From: Flavivirga eckloniae
GTDB taxonomy: Bacteria > Bacteroidota > Bacteroidia > Flavobacteriales > Flavobacteriaceae
Direction of reading: 5' to 3'
NCBI RefSeq assembly: GCF_002886045.1
Contig: NZ_CP025791.1
Span: 1,200,001-1,264,000 of the forward strand
DNA: 64,000 nt
Part shown: positions 52,903 through 61,839 of the stretch, piece after piece
Position numbering within the stretch: position 1 is the stretch's first letter
Layout: the number at the start of each line of letters is the position of its first letter
Translations under genes and position numbers: made by a program
The notes under the pieces: generated by a model
The model's database searches: none
What the model saw: the letters and a program-made list of their open reading frames with translations, nothing else
Told to the model about the DNA's origin: nothing

Positions 52903-55201
52903 TCAAAATACTATAAACAAGTTCTTTAGTTGGTTTTTGCCCATTTATTTTAGCTCTTACAACATCGAAAGCCACTTTAAAATCGCATCCCGATTTGTAT
53001 GCACTACACCCATAAGCGCTTCCTCCTTTTATAACAGTTCCTTTTTTACATTTCGGACACATCAATTCGTCAGATTTTGCGTTCTTGCCTGTATTGTCCG
53101 CAGACGCTGAGGCCTTTTTAGGCTCTAATTTTAAATTGAATGCCTCATCAAAACGCAACAAACCTTCCATTGGGCCAGAATCTGTTTTAAACCCTTTTAA
53201 ATTAACGGTAGACCCTTTTTGGAGCAACCTGATAAACTGCTTTTCAGAAACCTTTTTATTAGCATAGGAAAAAGGCATTACAAAATTACAACCTGTTTTA
53301 TAAGCACTGCAACCATATGCTTTTTTTCCTTTTAGAATATGTCCTTGTTTACATTTAGGACAGGCTTCTGCTGTAATACCAGCCGATTTTTTCTTAACAG
53401 CCTTGACTTCTCTATTTTTAACCGTTTCAGCATAAGATATATTGGCGCGCTTGGCTTCACTTCTCACCTCATACACCAAAGCATCTACCATACGTTTCAT
53501 GTTCTTTATAAATGCCCCTGCACTAAAAGCACCTTTTTCTATATCCTTAAGCTGTTTTTCCCAAGATCCTGTTAGTTCTGCCGATTTTAATAAATCGTTT
53601 TGAATGGTGTCGATAAGCTGAATTCCCGTAACGGTAGGCAATACCTGTTTTTTATTACGTTTTATATACTTTCTTTTAAAAAGTGTTTCAATAATATTAG
53701 CTCGGGTAGATGGTCTTCCAATACCATTTTCCTTCATCAACTCGCGCATGTCTTCATCATCTACTTGCTTTCCTGCAGTTTCCATAGCTCGTAACAAGGA
53801 GGCTTCTGTATATTGTTTTGGCGGTTTGGTTTCCTTTTCTAAAAACGTAGGTTCATGCGGTCCTCTTTCCCCTTTTTCAAAAGTAGGCAGTACCCCCATC
53901 TCCTTTTCTTTAGCATTGGGATTCTCAAAAACGACACGCCATCCCTTCTCTAAAATTTCTTTGCCCGTGGTTTTAAAAGATACATCGGCAGCCTTACCTA
54001 CAACATTGGTATTAGCCACCAAACAATCATCGTAAAAAACTGCTATAAAACGCCTTACTATAATGTCGTAAACCTGCTTCTGATTGTATTGCAAATTAAT
54101 CTGAACCCCAGTTGGAATAATAGCATGGTGATCGGTTACTTTTTTATCGTTAAAAACTTTAGCCGACTTTTTTATTTTCTTACCTAAAAGCGGTTCGGTT
54201 AGTATTGAATAGTTGGTTAACTTTTGAAGAATACCAGCTACTTTAGGATAAATATCTGTGGGCAAAAATGTAGTATCTACTCTAGGATATGTAACTGCTT
54301 TTTGTTCGTAAAGCCTCTGAACGATTTTAAGTGTTTCATCTGCCGAGAATCCAAACTTGGTATTGCAATACACTTGCAAACCTGTTAGATCGAAAAGCTT
54401 TGGCGCATACTCCTTCCCTTTTTTCTTTGTAATAGATTCAATTTCAAAATCACTCTCCTTTACTTTATTAGCCAAGGCTTCACCATCTTCCTTTTTTAAA
54501 AAACGTCCTTCTTCGTAACTAAAAAGTGTTTCCCTGTATAGTGTTTGCAGCTCCCAGTACGGTTGGGGTTTAAAATTCTCAATGTCTTTAAACCGCTTAA
54601 CCACCATAGCCAATGTTGGTGTTTGTACACGACCAACAGATAGTACTTGCTTATAACCGCCATGCTTTACTGTATACAATCTGGTCGCGTTCATCCCCAA
54701 CAACCAATCGCCAATAGCTCTGGAAAACCCTGCGTAGTATAAATTATCGTAATCTGAAGCTGGTTTTAAGTTTTCAAAACCTTCTTTAATGGCTTCTGTA
54801 GTTAATGAAGAAATCCATAAACGCTGTACTTCACCTTTATAATTTGCTTCATTTAATACCCAACGTTGAATCAATTCTCCTTCTTGACCGGCATCCCCAC
54901 AGTTTATAACCAAATCTGCCTTATCAAATAAACTCTTTACAATCTTAAACTGCTTTTGAATTCCCGAATTAGAAACCACTTTCGTTTCAAACTTTTCGGG
55001 CAACATGGGCAAGTTGTTTAAATCCCAACTTTTCCAATAGGGTTTATAATCGTTAGGTTCCTTTAATGTACATAAATGTCCAAAAGTATAAGTAATTGCA
55101 TAACCATTGCCTTCATAATAGCCATCACGTTTGGTGTTAGCTCCTAAAACAGAGGCTATTTCTCGTGCTACACTTGGTTTTTCGGCAATACAAACTTTCA
55201 C
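52889..55201 (-). CDS. topB: DNA topoisomerase III (type IA)
   Basis: 770 residues: Toprim domain at the start (MKVCIAEKPSVAREIASVLG, VINCGDAGQEGELIQRWVL), the cap and gate domains with active-site Tyr305 in AVTYPRVDTTFLPTD, GIGRPSTRANIIETL, and two C-terminal Cys4 zinc-finger-type modules (CPKCKQGHILKGKKAYGCSAY; CPKCKKGTVIKGGSAYGCSAY) each followed by a toprim-C-like repeat. It decatenates replicating DNA and resolves recombination intermediates. Length and order are normal for the family in Bacteroidota. First gene of a two-gene operon with rluE. Confidence 0.96.
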   Translation of the reverse strand: MKVCIAEKPSVAREIASVLGANTKRDGYYEGNGYAITYTFGHLCTLKEPNDYKPYWKSWDLNNLPMLPEKFETKVVSNSGIQKQFKIVKSLFDKADLVINCGDAGQEGELIQRWVLNEANYKGEVQRLWISSLTTEAIKEGFENLKPASDYDNLYYAGFSRAIGDWLLGMNATRLYTVKHGGYKQVLSVGRVQTPTLAMVVKRFKDIENFKPQPYWELQTLYRETLFSYEEGRFLKKEDGEALANKVKESDFEIESITKKKGKEYAPKLFDLTGLQVYCNTKFGFSADETLKIVQRLYEQKAVTYPRVDTTFLPTDIYPKVAGILQKLTNYSILTEPLLGKKIKKSAKVFNDKKVTDHHAIIPTGVQINLQYNQKQVYDIIVRRFIAVFYDDCLVANTNVVGKAADVSFKTTGKEILEKGWRVVFENPNAKEKEMGVLPTFEKGERGPHEPTFLEKETKPPKQYTEASLLRAMETAGKQVDDEDMRELMKENGIGRPSTRANIIETLFKRKYIKRNKKQVLPTVTGIQLIDTIQNDLLKSAELTGSWEKQLKDIEKGAFSAGAFIKNMKRMVDALVYEVRSEAKRANISYAETVKNREVKAVKKKSAGITAEACPKCKQGHILKGKKAYGCSAYKTGCNFVMPFSYANKKVSEKQFIRLLQKGSTVNLKGFKTDSGPMEGLLRFDEAFNLKLEPKKASASADNTGKNAKSDELMCPKCKKGTVIKGGSAYGCSAYKSGCDFKVAFDVVRAKINGQKPTKELVYSILNGSI

Positions 55202-55392
55202 TTAATACTTTTTGATTTTATTTATAGTGCAAAATAGAAATTTAGAACAAATTTTTGAAGCGGAGTTATTAGTAGTTATCAACGATACGTTAAAACTATG
55301 GTATTTTATCGTTTTTATTTAATTGTAGTATAACACTTCAATTTTATTCGCTAAATTCGCCACACGTTTAATGAAAAATGCCCCTTTTCAAA

Positions 55393-55743
55393 ATGATAAA
55401 ATTTGCATATTATACTATGTTTATATGTTTTAACATATATCATAGTTTCAGTCAAGTAGTTATAGAAACTACTAAACCAAACACTTCATCCATTTTAGAG
55501 CTTAGCTCGACAAATCAAGGTCTTTTTCCTCCTAGAATGACAGAAATTCAAAGAAACGCCATAGTTTCTCCTGCAGAAGGGTTGTTTATTTATAATACAG
55601 ACAGAAAATGTTTTTCTAAATTAGGTTTTAACTCCATTACCCAAGCAGGTTCTAGCACACTTCTGGTTTCTCAAATTGATGCATTTACTATAAATCTTGC
55701 AGAAACAAGTTCAACTTGTAATGTAGATGTCACGGTTTTTTAA
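55393..55743 (+). pseudogene. Degenerate first copy of the fibrinogen-like array
   Basis: The frame can open at 55378, but by comparison with its paralogues the start is the ATG at 55393 (116 residues). Signal peptide and head region (ILELSSTNQGLFPPRMTEIQ) are intact. After DRKCF the frame jumps to SKLGFNSIT, equivalent to a loss of about 73 residues (74-147 of the next copy), then runs ... STCNVDVTVF and stops before the fibrinogen-like domain. About 80 bases around the head region are almost identical to the next copy. It could still give a short secreted peptide. Confidence 0.75.
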
Positions 55744-55852
55744 TCAAATAAAACCTGGTCAAACCGATACCATTTCAACGTAACGGAAATAAAAAACTTT
55801 AATAAATTTCTTAATTAGCTAACAAGTTGATTAAAAAGCCCCTTTTCAAAAA

Positions 55853-57001
55853 ATGACAAAATCTACTTATTTTATAATACTCCTACTTTTTAGTATGTAT
55901 TATAGTTTCGGTCAGGTAGGAATAGGTACTACTACCCCAGACCCTTCTTCTATGTTAGATCTTAACTCTGTAACACAAGGCTTACTAATGCCCAGAATGA
56001 CAGAAATTCAAAGAAACGCCATAGTTTCTCCTGCAGAAGGATTGTTTATTTATAATACAGACAGAAAATGTTTTCAATATTACAAAGGCCCATTCTGGTC
56101 TAATTGTTTAAGGGAATCTCGAACAAACAGTTTGGATTGCAGCTCTGTTAATGCAAATGGAACTTATGTTTTTGGTACGCCCTTAACCAATGTAAATACC
56201 ATAACTATAGATGTTTTAGTTAACTCTTATGACACCTACAACATAACTACAAATACTGTTAATGGATATAGTTTTTCTGCTTCTGGAGTATTCTCATCTT
56301 TGGGCCTTAACACTATAACACTAATAGGCTCTGGTACACCTATAGCTACCCAAACAGATACATTCACTATAAGTTTTACAGGAACTGGTTATACCTGTAA
56401 TGTAGATATTGATGTAACAGCTTTGCCTAATTGTTTAGCCTATCTTAACGCCGGATTCACAACAGATGGTATATATCCCATTGATCCCGATGGTGTTGGA
56501 GGCAACCCTGCTTATGATTGCTATTGTGATATGACTAATGCTGGAGGGGGCTGGACACTTGTTTTCAATCATAATATAGTTGCAGGCTATTGGGCAAATA
56601 ATACCGAAGCTGAAAACCACAATATGGGGAGTCCTGGCTTGACAACAAATAAGTATTCGATATTAAACAGAATAGACGAAATAAAAAACGAAGCTGATTA
56701 TGAATTTCGATTGCATTATCCGTCGCTAGGACAAACAAACCATTGGTCGCAAACATCCGATCCCCGAAGCGGCCCCTACCCATTCGGTGTAGTACCTGGT
56801 TATAAAGCTATTAATGTACAAATGACTGGACAGAATTGGGGAGGGTTAGAATCTTCTGCATGTTGCACTTATTTAGACGGTAGTATAGATGGCGTAGGCT
56901 CTTTTTATTATGCCATAGGTAGTACTCAACCAGCATGGGGAGGGTTACCGATTGATAGACCTAGAAGATCTACTAATCATGTTCAACTATTTATCAGGTA
57001 A
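55853..57001 (+). CDS. Secreted fibrinogen-like domain protein, array copy 2
   Basis: 382 residues. Signal peptide (STYFIILLLFSMYYSFGQ), then the Bacteroidota head motif QVGIGTTTPDPSSMLDL ... GLLMPRMTEIQRNAI, a Cys-pair segment (DRKCFQYYKGPFWSNCL), an Ig-like middle region (about 93-190; TITIDVLVNSYDTYNI, GYSFSASGVF) and a C-terminal domain (about 195-382) with CYCDMTNAGGGWTLVF, the fibrinogen-related/COLFI-like signature, then NHWSQTSDPRSG and a terminal HVQLFIR. Likely a surface-exposed or secreted binding protein. No T9SS domain. Confidence 0.85.
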   Translation: MTKSTYFIILLLFSMYYSFGQVGIGTTTPDPSSMLDLNSVTQGLLMPRMTEIQRNAIVSPAEGLFIYNTDRKCFQYYKGPFWSNCLRESRTNSLDCSSVNANGTYVFGTPLTNVNTITIDVLVNSYDTYNITTNTVNGYSFSASGVFSSLGLNTITLIGSGTPIATQTDTFTISFTGTGYTCNVDIDVTALPNCLAYLNAGFTTDGIYPIDPDGVGGNPAYDCYCDMTNAGGGWTLVFNHNIVAGYWANNTEAENHNMGSPGLTTNKYSILNRIDEIKNEADYEFRLHYPSLGQTNHWSQTSDPRSGPYPFGVVPGYKAINVQMTGQNWGGLESSACCTYLDGSIDGVGSFYYAIGSTQPAWGGLPIDRPRRSTNHVQLFIR

Positions 57002-57064
57002 TTACCCGCTTTTCATCAACTACAAACGCTTTAGTTTAAAAATAATTAAATGCCCTTCTTTAAA

Positions 57065-58225
57065 ATGACAAAATTAACTTATATCGCCATTATATTATGC
57101 TGGTGTGTACATTATAGCTTTGCTCAAGTAGGCATTGGTACCACAGCACCAAGCACATCTGCTATTTTAGATGTGACATCCTCAACCCAAGGATTACTAA
57201 CTCCAAGAATGACAGAAGCCCAAAGAGACGCTATCGTTTCTCCGGCCGAAGGATTATTTATTTACAATCTGGATGCTAAGTGTTTCCAATATTATAAAGG
57301 ATCTGCATGGTCAGGTTGTTTGGGAGAGACTCAAAACAAATTAGATTGTAATTCTGTAAGCGCAAACGGAAATTACATTCATAGAAAACCGTTAAACAAC
57401 TCACATACAATTACTCTAGATGTATTGGTTAACGAAATTGGTCCTTACAATATCTCTACAAATAGCGCTAATGGGTACAGTTTCTCTGCTTCCGGAACAT
57501 TTGCATCCTTAGGAGTTAACACCATAACACTAATCGGATCCGGTACGTCTAGATCTCTTAGAACCAATACATTTACCATAACTTTCGCAGAAACCGGCCA
57601 AACTTGTAATATAGACATTCAAACAACCTTTAGACCCAGTTGCAAAGCGTATTTCGATGACGGATTTGTAGCCAATGGTTCTTATATGCTTGACTCTGAC
57701 GGCTCAGGTGGAAATCCTGCTTTCGAATGTTGGTGTGACCAGACCGTAGCCGGTGGTGGATGGACACTTGTATTTAGCCATTTCTCTCCCGACGGATATT
57801 GGGCAAATGCCACTGAAGCTAATGAACATAATGTCGACAAGTGGTCGTCAAGCAAGTATTCCATATTAAGTAAAATAGATGAATTAAAAAGCCAAGGGTA
57901 TTACGAATTCTTATTATACTACCCTCGTTTGAATAAACGTAACCATTGGAGACAAACAGCAGATCCCCGAAGTCGTGGAGGTTACCCGGCAGGCTCGGGA
58001 GTACCCGGTTATCAAGGTATTTCCTTAGAAATGACCGATTCTTCGTTTGGAGGGTTAGAATTGTCCGGACCTCATGCATATTTAGATGGTTCTATCGACG
58101 GTGCCGGTTCTTTTCATTATGCTGTAGGAAGTTTCGGCCCCGACCCTGGAGCCTCCGACCCCGCGGTGGGTCTTGCCGTTGGTGTCAATGAATTTACTTA
58201 CTATGTTCAATTATATACCAGGTAA
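57065..58225 (+). CDS. Secreted fibrinogen-like domain protein, array copy 3
   Basis: 386 residues from the ATG at 57065; the in-frame ATG at 57050 (MPFFK) is part of the conserved untranslated leader of the array. Same order as copy 2: signal peptide, QVGIGTTAPSTSAILDV ... LLTPRMTEAQRDAI, KCFQYYKGSAWSGCLG, Ig-like region, then ECWCDQTVAGGGWTLVF, NHWRQTADPRSRG and YYVQLYTR. It is the most divergent intact member (Trp for Tyr in CWCD, different loop lengths, Gly/Pro/Asp-rich loop DPGASDPAVG), as if under diversifying selection or older. Confidence 0.85.
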   Translation: MTKLTYIAIILCWCVHYSFAQVGIGTTAPSTSAILDVTSSTQGLLTPRMTEAQRDAIVSPAEGLFIYNLDAKCFQYYKGSAWSGCLGETQNKLDCNSVSANGNYIHRKPLNNSHTITLDVLVNEIGPYNISTNSANGYSFSASGTFASLGVNTITLIGSGTSRSLRTNTFTITFAETGQTCNIDIQTTFRPSCKAYFDDGFVANGSYMLDSDGSGGNPAFECWCDQTVAGGGWTLVFSHFSPDGYWANATEANEHNVDKWSSSKYSILSKIDELKSQGYYEFLLYYPRLNKRNHWRQTADPRSRGGYPAGSGVPGYQGISLEMTDSSFGGLELSGPHAYLDGSIDGAGSFHYAVGSFGPDPGASDPAVGLAVGVNEFTYYVQLYTR

Positions 58226-58274
58226 TTATACGCGTTTCATCAACATATAAAATTATAACGAAAGCCCTATTAAA

Positions 58275-59447
58275 ATGATTAAAATAACTTATACTACACT
58301 ATTATGGTGTTTCAGCATATTTTACAGCTTCAGCCAGGTGGGCATTGGAACAAAAAATCCGGATGCCTCATCTGCTTTAGAGATTAGTTCAACAACCAGA
58401 GGCCTTCTTCCTCCAAGAATGACACAAACCCAAAGAGATGCCATAACTTCCCCTGAAGAAGGGTTGTTTATATATAACATAAGCAGTAAATGCTTTCAAT
58501 ATTACAAAGGCGCATCTTGGTCTGGTTGTTTAAGTGAATCTCAAACAAATAAGTTGGATTGCAACTCCATTAGTACAAACGGAAACTATATTGTCGGTGT
58601 CCCTCTAACCAATTCAAATACAATAACTATAGATGTTTTAGTTAATTCTTACGACACGTACAACATAACCACAAACACCGTTAATGGCTATAGCTTTTCT
58701 GCCTCAGGAACGTTTACATCTTTGGGAGTTAAAACCGTAACATTAATGGCCTCTGGAACACCTCTGGTAGCTCAAAAAGACACTTTTACAATATACCATA
58801 CAGGAACAGATTTTAGCTGTAATTTAAATATTACCGTAGGAGATGGATATCTTGCAAATTGCTTAGAATATTTAAATGACGGACATTCAACAGATGGTAT
58901 ATATACGATCGATCCAGATGGTCCAGGTTCCAATGCTCCATACGATTGTTATTGCGATATGACTAATAATGGTGGTGGTTGGACACTTGTTTTTAATCAT
59001 AATATAGCTGGTGGATATTGGGCAAACGATACCGAAGCTAATGAACATAATATCAATTCTCCTGGCATAACGACTAACAAATATTCAATATTAAGTAAGT
59101 TAAATGAAATTAAAAGTAAAACGGATTACGAATTTAGGTTGCATTACCCTTTGTTAGCATTAACTAGCCATTGGTCCCAAACATTCGACCCAAGAAGTGG
59201 TCCTTCTGGAACAAATCCTGTTCTGGGGTATAAAGCAATTAATGTGCCTTTACCTATGACTGCCAAGTCATGGGGCGGTCTGGAGCTGTCTGCTAATAAG
59301 ACGTATTTAGATGGTAGTGCTAACAGTATTGACCTTTGGTACTATTCAATTGGTAGCAATGCAGTATGGAGTGACGGGACTAATCCAGATAGTGGTATTC
59401 CTGCCAATGATAGAGCTACCAGTCATGTTCAATTATTTATGAGATAA
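58275..59447 (+). CDS. Secreted fibrinogen-like domain protein, array copy 4
   Basis: 390 residues. Signal peptide (TTLLWCFSIFYSFSQ), QVGIGTKNPDASSALEIS ... GLLPPRMTQTQRDAI, KCFQYYKGASWSGCLS, Ig-like region close to that of copy 2 (NTITIDVLVNSYDTYNITTN), then IYTIDPDGPGSNAPYDCYCD, NNGGGWTLVFNHNIAGGYW, SHWSQTFDPRSG and SHVQLFMR. Only 49 bases separate it from copy 3. The Asn/Gly-rich loops may bind calcium, as in fibrinogen-type domains; not shown. Confidence 0.86.
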   Translation: MIKITYTTLLWCFSIFYSFSQVGIGTKNPDASSALEISSTTRGLLPPRMTQTQRDAITSPEEGLFIYNISSKCFQYYKGASWSGCLSESQTNKLDCNSISTNGNYIVGVPLTNSNTITIDVLVNSYDTYNITTNTVNGYSFSASGTFTSLGVKTVTLMASGTPLVAQKDTFTIYHTGTDFSCNLNITVGDGYLANCLEYLNDGHSTDGIYTIDPDGPGSNAPYDCYCDMTNNGGGWTLVFNHNIAGGYWANDTEANEHNINSPGITTNKYSILSKLNEIKSKTDYEFRLHYPLLALTSHWSQTFDPRSGPSGTNPVLGYKAINVPLPMTAKSWGGLELSANKTYLDGSANSIDLWYYSIGSNAVWSDGTNPDSGIPANDRATSHVQLFMR

Positions 59448-59499
59448 CTTTTGTAGCATTTTTAACATATTTAAAAACAAAAAGTTTCAACTAATTCTC

Positions 59500-59507
59500 T
59501 AATTTTG
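59500..59507 (+). promoter_or_regulatory. -7 box before array copy 5
   Basis: TAATTTTG matches TANNTTTG. The segment from here to the start codon resembles that before copy 1 (TAAATTCG, then TTTAATGAAAA and GCCCCTTTTCA), so first and last copies share an upstream region. Confidence 0.4.
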
Positions 59508-59541
59508 CAATGAATTTAATGAAAACAGCCCCTTTTCAGAA

Positions 59542-60705
59542 ATGACTAAAATCACTTATTTTATACTACTGCTATGCTGTAGTATATACTACAGCTTCGG
59601 TCAAGTAGGTATCGGAACAACGACACCTGACGCTTCATCCATTTTAGATGTAACTTCTACAACGCAAGGATTTCTACCTCCCAGAATGACGGAAGTTCAA
59701 AGAGACGCCATAGCATCACCCGCCAGAGGATTGTTAATATTTAATATGGATAGCAATTGTTTTCAATTTTACACCGGAGCAGCCTGGTCCGATTGCTTAG
59801 GCGCTGGTTCAGTGTCACAAAATAAATTAGATTGTGGCTCTATTAGTCTTAATGGTGCTTATATGGTTGGCACACCTTTTAATGGAACAAACACCATTAC
59901 TATAGATGTAGTGATTAATACTTACGATACATATAACATCACTACGAATAGTGCTAACGGATATAGCTTTTCTGCCTCAGGGTCATTTGCTTCTTTAGGA
60001 GTTCACACCATAACTCTAACAGGTACAGGTACGCCATTAGCTGCTCAAACCGATACCTTTACCATAAGTCTTAATGGAAGCGGCACGACCTGTAATATAG
60101 ATATTACTGCAACAAGCGGATATCTGGCAAACTGCTTGGAGTATTTTAATGGAGGTTACAAAACCGATGGTATATATACGATTGATCCGGATGGCATTGG
60201 GGGCAACTCGCCATATGATTGTTATTGTGATATGACAAATAATGGCGGCGGATGGACACTTGTTTTCAATCACATTGTATCTGGATTTAGTGGCTTTTGG
60301 GCAAACGAGAATGAAGCCCGAGAACATAATATTGCCTCTCCAGGTTTAACAACAAATAAATATTCAATACTAAATAAACTAGATGAGGTAAAAAGTGGTG
60401 CTGCTTACGAGTTCAGACTGCATTACCCTTCGCTAGGTTTAACAAACCATTGGTCGCAAACATTCGACCCCAGAAGTGGAAGATCTCCCTCAAATCCAGT
60501 TCCAGGGTATACCGAGTTTTATGCCGATATGTCTGATAATAACTGGGGTGGTCTTGAATGGGACGAAGACACTTACGGACAATCTTATTTAATGGGTAGC
60601 CTTGGCTATCCCTCATATGACCCGTATTATACTATAGGAGCCTTATATACTGCTATACGTGCTGATAATACAACAACAGATAGAGTACAGTTATTTATTA
60701 GATAA
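59542..60705 (+). CDS. Secreted fibrinogen-like domain protein, array copy 5
   Basis: 387 residues, last of the array. Signal peptide (TYFILLLCCSIYYSFGQ), QVGIGTTTPDASSILDVTS ... FLPPRMTEVQRDAI, NCFQFYTGAAWSDCLG, Ig-like region (SFSASGSFASLGVHTITL), TDGIYTIDPDGIGGNSPYDC, NNGGGWTLVFNHIVSG and NHWSQTFDPRSG with a Tyr-rich terminal loop (GYPSYDPYYTIG) and RVQLFIR. The loop near the C-terminus differs strongly from the other copies. Followed by repeat copy D. Confidence 0.86.
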   Translation: MTKITYFILLLCCSIYYSFGQVGIGTTTPDASSILDVTSTTQGFLPPRMTEVQRDAIASPARGLLIFNMDSNCFQFYTGAAWSDCLGAGSVSQNKLDCGSISLNGAYMVGTPFNGTNTITIDVVINTYDTYNITTNSANGYSFSASGSFASLGVHTITLTGTGTPLAAQTDTFTISLNGSGTTCNIDITATSGYLANCLEYFNGGYKTDGIYTIDPDGIGGNSPYDCYCDMTNNGGGWTLVFNHIVSGFSGFWANENEAREHNIASPGLTTNKYSILNKLDEVKSGAAYEFRLHYPSLGLTNHWSQTFDPRSGRSPSNPVPGYTEFYADMSDNNWGGLEWDEDTYGQSYLMGSLGYPSYDPYYTIGALYTAIRADNTTTDRVQLFIR

Positions 60706-60728
60706 AATCTACTATATCATCTTTAATT

Positions 60729-60910
60729 TGAGCCACGAATACACGAATTCACATTAATAGTGTCTCAAAATTGCGGTTACCTATACTTATGATAATCGCG
60801 AATCGCACTTTAAGTCTGTCTTAAAAGTTATACTGGGATGAATCCCACACACATCTGTATTTATTAATAAATAAACATAATTTACTTATAAATAAACAGC
60901 ATTTATAAAT
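60729..60910 (+). repeat. Family-1 repeat, degenerate copy D
   Basis: GAGCCACGAATACACGAATT and later TAATCGCGAATCGCACTTTA and AAGTCTGTCTTAAAAG align with the left two-thirds of copies A-C (GCCACGAATTACACAG, CACGAATCATACTTTCAGTCT); the terminal inverted repeats are lost. It lies between the convergent array end and the acyltransferase gene and also contains a small palindrome TGGGATGAATCCCA. Confidence 0.65.
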
Positions 60911-60987
60911 TCAATTAAAAGTCTAAAAATCGATAGATTATCTTGCTAAAAAATAGCTTCTCGCAATTGTGTGTACTGAAAGCTTGT

Positions 60988-61785
60988 TTACCACTCCCGT
61001 TTTTTATTGAGTTCTTCTAGAGCTTCCAGTTCTTTTTGAGGTATTACTTTTAAGAAAGAAGGGTGCTGCTCTATGGCATACTCTATTCTTTTTACGATCT
61101 CATCTGTAGTCTCGTTATCGTAGTCGATCTCTAAAGGCGCTTTTATTTCAAAAGACTGTAAAATGTTTTTCTTTTTAATACGTAAACCTTTTTTATCGAA
61201 CGATCGTCTAAACCCATCAATAACAATAGGCACTACAATAGGCTTATATCGCTTAATTATATGTGCTGTTCCTTTTCTTATAGGTTTAAAAGGCGTTGTA
61301 GTTCCTTGCGGAAAAGTAATAACCCAACCATCGTCTAATGCCTTACCAATATTAGAAATATCGCTCATCTTAACTTGCCTGTTCACATCCTGTCCTTCAG
61401 ATCTCCAAGTACGTTCAATACTTACAGAACCAACATAAGCCAATACTTTTGGTAACAATCCCGCCTTCATGGTTTCCTTAGCCGCTACATAGTAAATATT
61501 CAACTTAGGATTCCACAAATACCCAACATTTTTTATTGAGTCTACACGTCCGCTTAAACTAGCATTAAAAACATGAAACATAGATACCACATCGGCAAAA
61601 TAGGTCTGATGATTCGAAATAAATAATACATTAGTATCTGGTAATGTTTTAATAATTTCGGAACCCTCTATTTGTAATTCATTAAACCCTCTAAAACGTC
61701 TATGAGTTAACGCCCCTAGAATTCTAATAAGCCACTTTTTTAAAAATAATATATGTCCGAATGGATTTCTTTTAAACAATCCCAT
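60988..61785 (-). CDS. 1-acyl-sn-glycerol-3-phosphate acyltransferase-like protein
   Basis: 265 residues of the PlsC/LPLAT family, which acylates lysophosphatidic acid at the inner membrane. Motif I is seen as SNHQTYFADV: His is separated from Asp by five residues rather than the common four. Motif III reads FPQGTT in place of FPEGTR, and VPIVIDGFRRSF corresponds to motif IV. These deviations leave exact substrate uncertain. Single gene; the 3' end faces repeat copy D. Confidence 0.85.
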   Translation of the reverse strand: MGLFKRNPFGHILFLKKWLIRILGALTHRRFRGFNELQIEGSEIIKTLPDTNVLFISNHQTYFADVVSMFHVFNASLSGRVDSIKNVGYLWNPKLNIYYVAAKETMKAGLLPKVLAYVGSVSIERTWRSEGQDVNRQVKMSDISNIGKALDDGWVITFPQGTTTPFKPIRKGTAHIIKRYKPIVVPIVIDGFRRSFDKKGLRIKKKNILQSFEIKAPLEIDYDNETTDEIVKRIEYAIEQHPSFLKVIPQKELEALEELNKKREW

Positions 61786-61817
61786 AAATCAAGCATCAAA
61801 GATTGGTTGGTAATTTG

Positions 61818-61825
61818 CAAATGTA
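61818..61825 (-). promoter_or_regulatory. -7 box of the acyltransferase gene
   Basis: Minus-strand TACATTTG fits TANNTTTG and is about 33 bases before the start codon. No clear -33 box; the region upstream is the 3' end of the CoA pyrophosphatase gene. Confidence 0.4.
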
Positions 61826-61839
61826 ACAATTCTATTGAA

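Noticed and set aside
55393-60705. Repetitive pattern that might suggest a CRISPR or satellite array
   Set aside because: The repeats are whole-gene duplications of about 1.2 kb with open frames and signal peptides; there are no short identical repeats with unique spacers.
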